Assembly: GCA_965365465.1 (NCBI GenBank)
Contig: CBDUBU010000294.1
Location: forward strand, 1 to 5,157
Direction of reading: 5' to 3'
Source: CBDUBU01 sp965365465
GTDB taxonomy: Bacteria; Bacteroidota; Rhodothermia; Rhodothermales; DASSAV01
DNA: 5,157 nt
The notes below the pieces were generated by a model. That model made no database searches and had not been told where the DNA came from. It saw only the letters and a list, made by a program, of their open reading frames with translations. Within the stretch, counting starts at the first letter, position 1; the number at the start of each line of letters is the position of its first letter. Both the position numbers and the translations under genes were made by a program. Below are positions 1 to 5,157 of this stretch, piece after piece.

Positions 1-1314
1 CTACCGCTCATCCTTGCAGCTTGCCTGCTCTTTAGCGCCTGCGAACGGGCTTTTGTGGAAGAAACCGAACCGAGGATCGAGGTTGTAGAACCGGATCTCT
101 CGAAGGTATTCACAGCGGCATCGACGCCCATACGGATTTCCGCCACTTCTTTCCGCGAGGTGAAGCGCGTGGAAATCAACGGAAGTCCGGTTGTTTTTGA
201 CGAGGCGGCCCGCGCCTGGGTGGACACCCTGCATTTTCAGCGCGGCGTCAACACGATTGTCCTCACAGCAGCAGATGCCCGGAATGTGTTGGGGGTAGAT
301 ACGGTTTTTGCTGTCTACCTGCCTGTTACGACGGTTTCCGGAGCGCCATCCCTGCCGGCTGGACGCGGCGGCCACACGGCTACTCTGTTGCAGGACGGCA
401 GCGTGCTCGTTACGGGCGGAGCCGCCGAGGCAGAAGGGGTTGCAAAGGCTGATATCTTTCTGCTGCGTCCCGGCGCGGCGCGTTTTGAAGGGCTCAGCAG
501 ACACCTGTTCGCGCCACGCACGGGCCACACAGCGACACTGCTGCCTGATGGACGTGTCTTGTTGCTGGGAGGAAGCCGTTCCGATGCGATTGCGTCTGTG
601 TCGGATCTCGTGGAAACGGCTGAGATCTTTGAGCCTCGCCTCCGGACCCTCACCCCGGCGCCCTTCGACGGCATCCCGGTGCGCAGAGCGCTTCACACCA
701 CCGCCCTGCGCACCACCCCCGAAGGCCCTGTCCTTGACGTTTTCGGCGGACGCGGCTACCGGCCTTATACCTCTTCCCAACAGGTGGGCACACGCTCCGA
801 CATACGGAGTTTTCTGCTGCGCAATGATTCGCTTATCGCGTTGAGTCCAGCGGTCGGAATCAGCTTGAGCGACCCGGTGGCAGGCCATACCCAGACGCTG
901 CTTGCGCCGGAAGAAGCCGGGCGCTACCTCGTCACGGGTGGATACTTTGCACGGGACGAACAATCGCTGCTCTCCTTTGTTATGGCCTACGCAGGTCCAG
1001 GAAGCATTGACCTCAACGCGGTCGGGGCGCTGCATGAACTCCGAACCCGACACGCTGCCGTATCTGTTGCGCCCGGTCTCGTGCTGCTCCATGGCGGCCA
1101 CCAGGGAGACGCTCCACGCACACTGTCCTCCATCGAACTATATGCTGACGCAACCGGACGGTTTTACCGGTATCCCTTCGCCATCTCTTCAACAAAAAGG
1201 TACGGCCACACTGCAACTATAATGCCCTCGCAACGAATACTGATAACGGGAGGCTTCTCTCTGAGTGGAAACAGCTTGAGCAACTCAGAGTTTTTTGTTG
1301 TCGATCTTGACTAG
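1..1314 (+). CDS. Kelch-repeat lipoprotein with N-terminal Ig-like domain (5' end cut by window)
   Basis: The reading frame is open from base 1 to the TAG at 1312-1314; the true start lies just upstream. The first codons read LPLILAACLLFSAC: a hydrophobic signal segment ending in a lipobox-like FSAC, with the lipidated Cys at bases 40-42. Numbering from base 1, residues about 26-108 look like an Ig-like beta domain (pattern VEINGSPV, then GVNTIVLTAADARN). Six kelch-like repeats follow, each with a GHT/RHA-type strand and then a GG doublet, at about residues 121-140, 173-191, 229-250, 294-314, 350-366 and 400-418. This predicts a six-bladed beta-propeller that closes near the C-terminus, so the 3' end is complete. 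Such domains usually bind proteins or glycans; no catalytic residues are evident and the ligand is unknown. The product should be anchored in the envelope, probably the outer membrane. The GTG at 55 lies after the lipobox, so it is not the real start. Confidence 0.85.
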   Translation, partial: LPLILAACLLFSACERAFVEETEPRIEVVEPDLSKVFTAASTPIRISATSFREVKRVEINGSPVVFDEAARAWVDTLHFQRGVNTIVLTAADARNVLGVDTVFAVYLPVTTVSGAPSLPAGRGGHTATLLQDGSVLVTGGAAEAEGVAKADIFLLRPGAARFEGLSRHLFAPRTGHTATLLPDGRVLLLGGSRSDAIASVSDLVETAEIFEPRLRTLTPAPFDGIPVRRALHTTALRTTPEGPVLDVFGGRGYRPYTSSQQVGTRSDIRSFLLRNDSLIALSPAVGISLSDPVAGHTQTLLAPEEAGRYLVTGGYFARDEQSLLSFVMAYAGPGSIDLNAVGALHELRTRHAAVSVAPGLVLLHGGHQGDAPRTLSSIELYADATGRFYRYPFAISSTKRYGHTATIMPSQRILITGGFSLSGNSLSNSEFFVVDLD

Positions 1315-1332
1315 ACTACCTCTGGTGTGGAC

Positions 1333-1521
1333 ATGGATATTCAGCAAGTTCTGCGTTGGATCGTTATAGCTATCGTACTGCTCGTGGCGGTAGCGCTTCT
1401 CAGCGTGATCCTCAAGGTTGGGGCTGTCCTGCTGAGCCTGGCAATAAAGATCCTCCTTATTCTTCTACTGATAGCTATCGTGCTCCGGTTCGTCGGCCTG
1501 CTTCGGGAGCGCCGGCGCTGA
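1333..1521 (+). CDS. Small two-helix hydrophobic membrane protein, function unknown
   Basis: This 62-residue protein is almost entirely hydrophobic. Helix 1 spans about residues 8-27 (WIVIAIVLLVAVALLSVIL). A short turn around Lys28-Gly30 follows, and helix 2 spans about 31-55, with a Lys near its start third. The tail RERRR is strongly basic, so by the positive-inside rule both ends should face the cytoplasm. I chose the ATG at 1333; an in-frame GTG at 1327 would add two residues, and neither has a clear Shine-Dalgarno site. The gene starts 18 bases after the kelch lipoprotein stop (12 from the GTG), in the same direction, so co-transcription is likely. Both helices contain an IAIVL segment. 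I do not recognise a family. A chance ORF is possible, but a regular two-helix profile closed by a basic tail argues for a real gene. Confidence 0.6.
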   Translation: MDIQQVLRWIVIAIVLLVAVALLSVILKVGAVLLSLAIKILLILLLIAIVLRFVGLLRERRR

Positions 1522-1591
1522 AACCCCTTTTCCACGCTATTCCGGGAACGACAGGAGAACTTTCCAAGGTAGATTTCCTTTCTTTTGCTCG

Positions 1592-1597
1592 TATATT
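1592..1597 (+). promoter_or_regulatory. Possible -10 element upstream of the arginine deiminase gene
   Basis: TATATT matches the sigma-70 -10 consensus at five of six positions and lies about 45 bases before the GTG start at 1643, inside the 121-base gap after the small membrane gene. I see no good -35 hexamer 16-18 bases upstream. Read as TATATTGG it also resembles the Bacteroidota -7 box TAnnTTTG with one mismatch, but no TTTG lies at the right distance upstream. The call is therefore weak. Confidence 0.25.
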
Positions 1598-1642
1598 GGG
1601 TAACGAGTCCGGCGTCCCTGTTTCATCAGACTCCTATCCGGT

Positions 1643-2947
1643 GTGTCGACGCTCAGAGTTGTATCCCCTCATACGCATGGCGAAGGCCGGGACGATACCC
1701 TTCGATTCAACCTGCATATTACCTCAGAGACGGGTCTGCTGCGGCAGGTCATCGTGCATACACCCGGCGCCGAGGTAGAACTGGTATCTCCTGAAAAACG
1801 CCTCGACCTTCTTTTTGAAGACATTCTTTTTATCGGCAATGCGCGTAAAGAGCACCTGCTGCTGTGCGCCCTTTACGAAAAAATGGTGGGGCGTCCGGAT
1901 GCCGTGCTCCAGATCAGCACGTTGCTTCGTGAGGCTTTCACCACCGAGGATGCCCGCCACGACTTTATCGAGCAGCTTTGCAGCATATCGCAGGAGAACA
2001 ACCTGCAAGCGTTCGAGAATGAGTTCAAGCGCCTCTCGCCCGAAGAACTGCACCGGTTCGCGCTGACCGGAGAATCGCCGCTGCCGGTTCACGCCAACCC
2101 GGTGCCGAACCTGATGTTCACCCGCGACGTTGCGGCAGTGGTAGGCAGCCACATTATCGTGAGCCACCCGGCGACGGCAGCCCGCGCCCGCGAAAGCCTC
2201 ATCATGCGGGTGGTGCTGGATCATCACAGCGGCTTCAGCAAAGTTCGTGAGCAGACTATCAACCTGCCTCCGGGCGTCACGTTCGAGGGCGGCGACTTGC
2301 TCGTTCCCGGCCCAAAGGTCGTTCTGATCGGCAACTCCGAACGTACGTCGTTCGGCGGCGTGATGGCTATTGCCCAGGCGCTGTTCGAGCACACCGACAT
2401 CGAGCACGTGCTGATGATCGACATGCCGAAAGAGCGCTCCTACATGCACCTGGATACCATTTTCACCTTCGTCACCCCGGATGAGTGCGTCATGTTTCCG
2501 CCGCTCATTCACGACGGGCGCGTCGTACACTTCACGCGGAGCGATGCGCAGGGACAGTTTCTCACAAAGCCCAGCTTGAATCTCAAACCCCTCCTGGAAG
2601 AGATCCTGGAGCGTTCGATCACCTTTATCGCGTGCGGCGGCAACGACCCCCTGAACCAGCGGCGCGAACAGTGGACCGACGGCACGAATTTCTTTGCCAT
2701 CGGGCCCGGCGTGGTAGTCGGCTACGAGCGCAACCGGCGCACGTTTGAGAACATGAGCAAGTACGGGTACCGGGTTGTCACGGCGCAGGGGTTGCTGTCT
2801 TTTTACGAGGAAAGCGACTACAAGGCGGGCGAAAAAATTGCGATCAAGCTGGAAGGAACCGAACTGTCGCGCGGGCGCGGCGGACCTCGCTGCCTGACCT
2901 TGCCGCTTGCGCGGGCGGCTGATGACGAGCCGGGGGAGGCCGCATGA
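1643..2947 (+). CDS. Arginine deiminase family protein
   Basis: This 434-residue cytoplasmic enzyme is predicted to hydrolyse L-arginine to L-citrulline and ammonia. All hallmark motifs of the arginine deiminase fold are present in order: SETGLLRQVIVHTPG (residues 28-42), FTRD (159-162), FEGGD (214-218), SERTS (232-236), HLDT (269-272) and GRGGPRC (411-417). By family knowledge the catalytic set is Asp162, Glu215, His269, Asp271 and the nucleophile Cys417, with Arg412 likely binding the substrate carboxylate. The length is close to the roughly 410-420 residues usual for ArcA. The GTG at 1643 is the only plausible start: the frame is blocked by a TAA at 1601-1603 and no other ATG, GTG or TTG precedes the core. 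This gives an extra N-terminal leader of about 22 residues, and there is no Shine-Dalgarno site. The stop overlaps tadA. No arcB, arcC or arginine/ornithine antiporter gene is in the window, so an ATP-yielding arginine pathway cannot be claimed. A related guanidine-group-modifying activity remains possible. Confidence 0.88.
   Translation: MSTLRVVSPHTHGEGRDDTLRFNLHITSETGLLRQVIVHTPGAEVELVSPEKRLDLLFEDILFIGNARKEHLLLCALYEKMVGRPDAVLQISTLLREAFTTEDARHDFIEQLCSISQENNLQAFENEFKRLSPEELHRFALTGESPLPVHANPVPNLMFTRDVAAVVGSHIIVSHPATAARARESLIMRVVLDHHSGFSKVREQTINLPPGVTFEGGDLLVPGPKVVLIGNSERTSFGGVMAIAQALFEHTDIEHVLMIDMPKERSYMHLDTIFTFVTPDECVMFPPLIHDGRVVHFTRSDAQGQFLTKPSLNLKPLLEEILERSITFIACGGNDPLNQRREQWTDGTNFFAIGPGVVVGYERNRRTFENMSKYGYRVVTAQGLLSFYEESDYKAGEKIAIKLEGTELSRGRGGPRCLTLPLARAADDEPGEAA
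2932..2939 (+). promoter_or_regulatory. Strong ribosome binding site for tadA
   Basis: GGGGGAGG lies four bases before the tadA ATG at 2944, inside the last codons of the arginine deiminase gene. It supports that ATG as the start and is the clearest Shine-Dalgarno sequence in front of any gene in the window. Confidence 0.6.
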
Positions 2948-3426
2948 CCGGGTTTCCTTCCCTGCTGGATGCCGACCGGCGCTGGATGAACCTGGCGCTC
3001 AAGGAAGCCGAGCGCGCCTTCGAGTCCGGCGAGGTTCCGGTAGGGGCTGTGGTCGTCTGTGGGGGCGAGATTGCAGGGCGCGGCCGCAACATGGTAGAAC
3101 AACTTCAGGACCCCACGGCGCACGCTGAATTGATTGCCATTACGGCCGCCTGCGAGACCCTCGGCACAAAGGTGCTCCGGGGCTGCACGCTTTACGTAAC
3201 GCTGGAACCATGCCCGATGTGCGCAGGCGCCATCGTGCTGGCACGCCTGGACCGGATCGTTTTCGGCGCCTTCGACGAAAAGGCCGGCAGCGCCTCTACG
3301 CTGTACAACATCCCGCAGGATCCCCGGCTGAACCACCGCGCCGAGATCCTTTCCGGCCTCGAAGCTGACCGTTCCGCTTCCTTGCTACAGGCATTCTTTC
3401 ATCAGCGTCGGAGCGCACGCCTGTAA
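2944..3426 (+). CDS. tadA: tRNA-specific adenosine deaminase (adenosine-34 to inosine)
   Basis: This 160-residue zinc enzyme deaminates the wobble adenosine (A34) of tRNA-Arg(ACG) to inosine, which allows decoding of CGU, CGC and CGA codons. The cytidine/deoxycytidylate deaminase motifs are intact: HAE at residues 60-62 (zinc ligand His60, catalytic Glu62) and PCPMC at 89-93 (zinc ligands Cys90 and Cys93). The segment from about residue 111 (DEKAGSASTLYN) through NHRAEILSG to the basic tail FFHQRR matches the tRNA-binding C-terminal half typical of TadA. This separates it from guanine or cytosine deaminases. The length is normal for the family. The ATG overlaps the upstream TGA stop by four bases (ATGA) and has a strong ribosome binding site, so translation is probably coupled to the arginine deiminase gene. 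No internal damage is visible. Confidence 0.95.
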   Translation: MTGFPSLLDADRRWMNLALKEAERAFESGEVPVGAVVVCGGEIAGRGRNMVEQLQDPTAHAELIAITAACETLGTKVLRGCTLYVTLEPCPMCAGAIVLARLDRIVFGAFDEKAGSASTLYNIPQDPRLNHRAEILSGLEADRSASLLQAFFHQRRSARL

Positions 3427-3431
3427 CCTTT

Positions 3432-3449
3432 CCGGGATACAGAACCCGG
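3432..3449 (+). other. Short hairpin downstream of tadA
   Basis: CCGGG (3432-3436) and CCCGG (3445-3449) form a perfect 5-bp GC stem with an 8-base loop, six bases after the tadA stop. No U-tract follows, so it is not a convincing intrinsic terminator. It could protect the 3' end of the arginine deiminase-tadA transcript or act as a weak terminator. Confidence 0.3.
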
Positions 3450-3496
3450 TGAAGGCGCCTGCGTCTTAAAGAGCGTTTCTTCTTCGCCGTTATCGG

Positions 3497-3502
3497 TATA
3501 AT
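3497..3502 (+). promoter_or_regulatory. Probable -10 element of the YpdA-like reductase gene
   Basis: A perfect TATAAT ends 18 bases before the ATG at 3521. The -35 region is poor: hexamers at 16-18 base spacing are T-rich (around 3473-3480, GCGTTTCT) but do not match TTGACA. Transcription would begin near 3509, giving a leader of about 12 bases with only a weak AGAG (3511-3514) as a ribosome binding site. This supports a transcription unit separate from tadA. Confidence 0.5.
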
Positions 3503-3520
3503 CATTCTACAGAGCAATAC

Positions 3521-4525
3521 ATGCTGGACGTGGTCATCATAGGAGCCGGGCCGGTCGGGCTGGCCTGCGGCATCGAAGCAAAGCGGGAAGGTCTCGACGC
3601 CCTCCTTATCGAGAAAGGAGGGCTGGTGCATTCCCTGGTGGGCTATCCGAACAACATGGAGTTTTTTTCCACGCCGGAGCTTCTGGAGATCGGGGGCTAT
3701 CCTTTTATGACGGCAGGATACAAGCCGACGCGAGAGGAAGGAATCGAATACTACCGGCGTGTCGCGGCTGCTGAAGGGCTAACGATCCGGCTCCATGAAC
3801 GGGTGAAACAGGTGGAGGGAGAGAATGAGCGGTTTGTGGTTCAAACGGACAAGGGACGCTACAAATGCCGCAAGGTGGTCATCGCCACAGGCTTTTTCGA
3901 CGTGCCCAACCTGCTGAACGTGCCTGGAGAGGATCTCCCGAAGGTAACCCACTACTACAAGGAACCGTACCCGTACCTGGGGCAGAAAGTCGCCATCGTG
4001 GGCGCAAAGAATTCGGCGGCCAAAGCGGCGCTCCAATGCTACCGGCATGGCATCGAGACCACCCTGGTCGTGCGCGGCAGTGAACTGTCGGACAAGATCA
4101 AATACTGGATTCGACCGGATCTGGAAAACCGGATCCGTGAGGGGAGCATCCGGGCTTATTTCAACACGACCATCAGCGCCATCACGGAACACGCCGTTCT
4201 GCTGGAGACACCCGGCGGCGCCGTGGAGATCGAAAACGACTGGTTGCTGGCCCTGACCGGGTACCGGCCCGACTATCGCTTTCTAGAGAGCCTGAGCCTT
4301 GATTTCATGGATGATGCCTGCAGGACGCCGGTGTATGACCCTGAAACGTTCGAGACCAGCCGAAGCGGGATTTATATGGCCGGCACAGTCTGCGGCGGCC
4401 TTAATACGAGCAAATGGTTCATCGAAAACGGGCGCTTCCACGCCATGCAGATCATGCAGCACATCGCGCACGGCCTCCGGGACACCGTTGAACTGGAGGG
4501 AGTGCATTGGAAAACGGCTGAGTAA
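3521..4525 (+). CDS. YpdA-family FAD/NAD(P)H disulfide reductase (putative bacillithiol disulfide reductase)
   Basis: This 334-residue flavoprotein resembles the YpdA/Bdr family, whose members are thought to use NADPH to reduce bacillithiol disulfide in the cytoplasm. The N-terminal FAD-binding Rossmann motif is GAGPVG (residues 8-13). The second FAD contact, ATGFFDVPN, sits at 122-130. The NAD(P)H-binding motif is GAKNSAAKAAL (161-171). The C-terminal block MAGTVCGGLN plus KWFIENGRFHA (286-308) is characteristic of YpdA, and its AGTV replaces the AGD of thioredoxin reductases. There is no CxxC redox pair, which excludes a normal thioredoxin reductase. The five cysteines are 16, 116, 173, 267 and 291. 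The position taken by the proposed redox Cys in Firmicutes YpdA (GGGPC) is Val12 here. The ATG at 3521 starts directly at the dinucleotide-binding strand, as usual. The gene appears to have its own promoter and ends before a strong terminator. Family assignment is firm; the physiological substrate is inferred, since bacillithiol synthesis genes are not in view. Confidence 0.88.
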   Translation: MLDVVIIGAGPVGLACGIEAKREGLDALLIEKGGLVHSLVGYPNNMEFFSTPELLEIGGYPFMTAGYKPTREEGIEYYRRVAAAEGLTIRLHERVKQVEGENERFVVQTDKGRYKCRKVVIATGFFDVPNLLNVPGEDLPKVTHYYKEPYPYLGQKVAIVGAKNSAAKAALQCYRHGIETTLVVRGSELSDKIKYWIRPDLENRIREGSIRAYFNTTISAITEHAVLLETPGGAVEIENDWLLALTGYRPDYRFLESLSLDFMDDACRTPVYDPETFETSRSGIYMAGTVCGGLNTSKWFIENGRFHAMQIMQHIAHGLRDTVELEGVHWKTAE

Positions 4526-4702
4526 GCATCTGTCGGCGCTACTTCTGCGAGGAGGCGGCAATCTCTTACCGGCTTCTGTTTGCTTGCGCCTTGAATCGGG
4601 TCAGGCTAACGTAGTGAAGCAGCCATGCTACAAGGCAGGCAGGCGCCGGTGTCCGCCGCTGCGCCCGTCTTCTACTTACCAGGCAGTGTTTAAAGGCAAC
4701 AA

Positions 4703-4739
4703 AAAAGGGGTGGGCTGCCGGTTGCAGCCCACCCCTTTT
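4703..4739. terminator. Bidirectional Rho-independent terminator between convergent genes
   Basis: AAAAGGGGTGGGCTGC (4703-4718) and its exact reverse complement (4724-4739) form a 16-bp perfect stem around a 5-base loop CGGTT. The GC-rich core is flanked by an A-run at 4701-4706 and a T-run at 4736-4739, so it has a U-tract when transcribed in either direction. It lies 177 bases after the reductase stop and 19 bases beyond the stop of the minus-strand barrel gene. It probably serves mainly that gene while also blocking read-through from the plus strand. Confidence 0.92.
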
Positions 4740-4758
4740 CAACGCATTCAGGCCCGTT

Positions 4759-5157
4759 TCAGAGCGTTACGCTGGCCGTAATCATCTGCACGCCATCGAA
4801 CACACTGCTCGGACGGTAGGCATAGTCGACCTGAAGGCGTGTGCCACCAACGCCCAGGTTCAGACCGCCGCCGACGTTCCAACCTTCAAAGAAGCTGGAG
4901 TCCATGTCCTTTTCCCACTGATAGCCGCCGCGCACGTATACGATCTCACGGAGACCAAGCTCCAGCGCGCCCGTGTAGTTCTCGTTCTCGTAGGCATTCG
5001 AGCGGAAGTTGCCGAGCACGGTTACGATAGCGCCAGACCCTACCTCCCTGCGATAGGAGACGCCGAAGTTCAGGAGCGAGGGAAGCTCGAAGTCGTCGCC
5101 TTCGATTCGGGCGGTGCGGCGGCGGCGCTCGCCCGGCAGCGTCACGTCGCGCGAAAG
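4759..5157 (-). CDS. PorV/PorQ-like outer-membrane beta-barrel protein, C-terminal part (5' end cut by window)
   Basis: The minus-strand frame is open from the window edge to the TGA at 4761-4759, giving the last 132 residues. Numbered from the edge, it shows alternating beta strands typical of an outer-membrane barrel: LPSLLNFGVSYRR (25-37), IVTVLGNFRS (44-53), GALELGLREIVYVRGGYQW (63-81), WNVGGGLNLGVG (93-104), TRLQVDYAYRPS (106-117), and a last strand VQMITASVTL (123-132) that ends at the stop. The pattern of an LELGLRE strand, then RGGY, then a glycine-rich strand and VDYAYR recalls the PorV/PorQ family of FadL-like barrels in Bacteroidota, some of which serve type IX secretion. Most genomes carry several paralogs, so a secretion role is not implied. 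A GTG at 5145-5143 is unlikely to be the start, because the frame continues upstream and a full barrel would be much longer. Confidence 0.75.
   Translation of the reverse strand, partial: LSRDVTLPGERRRRTARIEGDDFELPSLLNFGVSYRREVGSGAIVTVLGNFRSNAYENENYTGALELGLREIVYVRGGYQWEKDMDSSFFEGWNVGGGLNLGVGGTRLQVDYAYRPSSVFDGVQMITASVTL

Noticed and set aside
1..1101. A 366-codon open frame on the minus strand
   Set aside because: It lies wholly antisense to the kelch lipoprotein, whose repeats are unmistakable. Its translation is rich in Arg, Gln, Gly and Ala with no domain pattern, as expected for the shadow frame of a GC-rich gene.
1508..1530. The palindrome AGCGCCGGCGCT followed by GAAACCCCTTTT after the small membrane gene, as a terminator
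   Set aside because: The palindrome allows only a short stem with a minimal loop, and the T-run is short and set off by several bases. It is not convincing as an intrinsic terminator.
1551..1600. AGGAG at 1553-1557 as a ribosome binding site for an extra small gene before the deiminase
   Set aside because: No ATG or GTG lies at a suitable distance. The TTG-started frame from 1585 has no protein-like pattern and runs into the deiminase gene out of frame.
1724..2530. A 268-codon minus-strand frame opposite the arginine deiminase gene
   Set aside because: The plus strand carries every catalytic motif of the deiminase. The antisense translation has no recognisable fold or signal.
2485..3336. 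Several frames on both strands across the deiminase-tadA junction
   Set aside because: They are out-of-frame or antisense shadows of two well-supported genes.
4526..4702. AGGAGG at 4550-4555 and a short signal-peptide-like reading (YRLLFACALN) as a small or decayed gene
   Set aside because: There is no start codon at a usable distance and the frame stops after a few residues. I see only intergenic sequence here, including three tandem AGGC units at 4633-4644 that look incidental.
4299..4781. A plus-strand frame overlapping the 3' end of the reductase and running through the intergenic region and terminator
   Set aside because: It overlaps the reductase in another frame, translates straight through the 16-bp terminator stem, and runs past the stop of the minus-strand gene. 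No domain is visible.

Overview
The window looks like ordinary chromosome from a moderately GC-rich member of the Bacteroidota/Rhodothermota, most likely Rhodothermales-like. This placement is inferred from protein style, not from a marker gene. The clues are a kelch-repeat lipoprotein, a YpdA-type flavoprotein of the Bacteroidota flavour (GPVGLACGIEA near the N-terminus), an arginine deiminase whose active-site loop reads GRGGPRC, and a PorV/PorQ-like outer-membrane barrel. Shine-Dalgarno signals are weak or absent before most starts, which also fits that group; tadA is the exception.

Layout, left to right. Positions 1-1314 (+) hold a 5'-truncated lipoprotein with an Ig-like domain followed by six kelch repeats. 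A tiny two-helix membrane protein (1333-1521, +) follows within 20 bases and is probably co-transcribed. After a 121-base gap comes a complete arginine deiminase-family enzyme (1643-2947, +). Its stop codon overlaps the start of tadA (2944-3426, +), the tRNA adenosine-34 deaminase, in an ATGA junction. A 94-base gap with a small hairpin and a perfect TATAAT hexamer precedes a YpdA-family FAD/NAD(P)H disulfide reductase (3521-4525, +). A 233-base intergenic region then carries a 16-bp perfect stem that reads as a bidirectional terminator. On the minus strand, converging on it, is the C-terminal part of a PorV/PorQ-like outer-membrane barrel (4759-5157).

How the genes relate. The arginine deiminase and tadA almost certainly form one transcription and translation unit, although their jobs (free arginine breakdown; wobble inosine in tRNA) are not the same pathway. 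The reductase probably has its own promoter and would act in low-molecular-weight thiol (bacillithiol-type) redox homeostasis. The kelch lipoprotein and the barrel are envelope proteins at the two ends. They are not obviously connected with the metabolic genes between them.

I found no RNA gene, mobile element, CRISPR array or phage feature. I do not see a new multi-gene system here. The points most worth a second look are the missing redox cysteine in the YpdA-like protein, the coupled arginine deiminase-tadA pair, and the unrecognised two-helix membrane protein.
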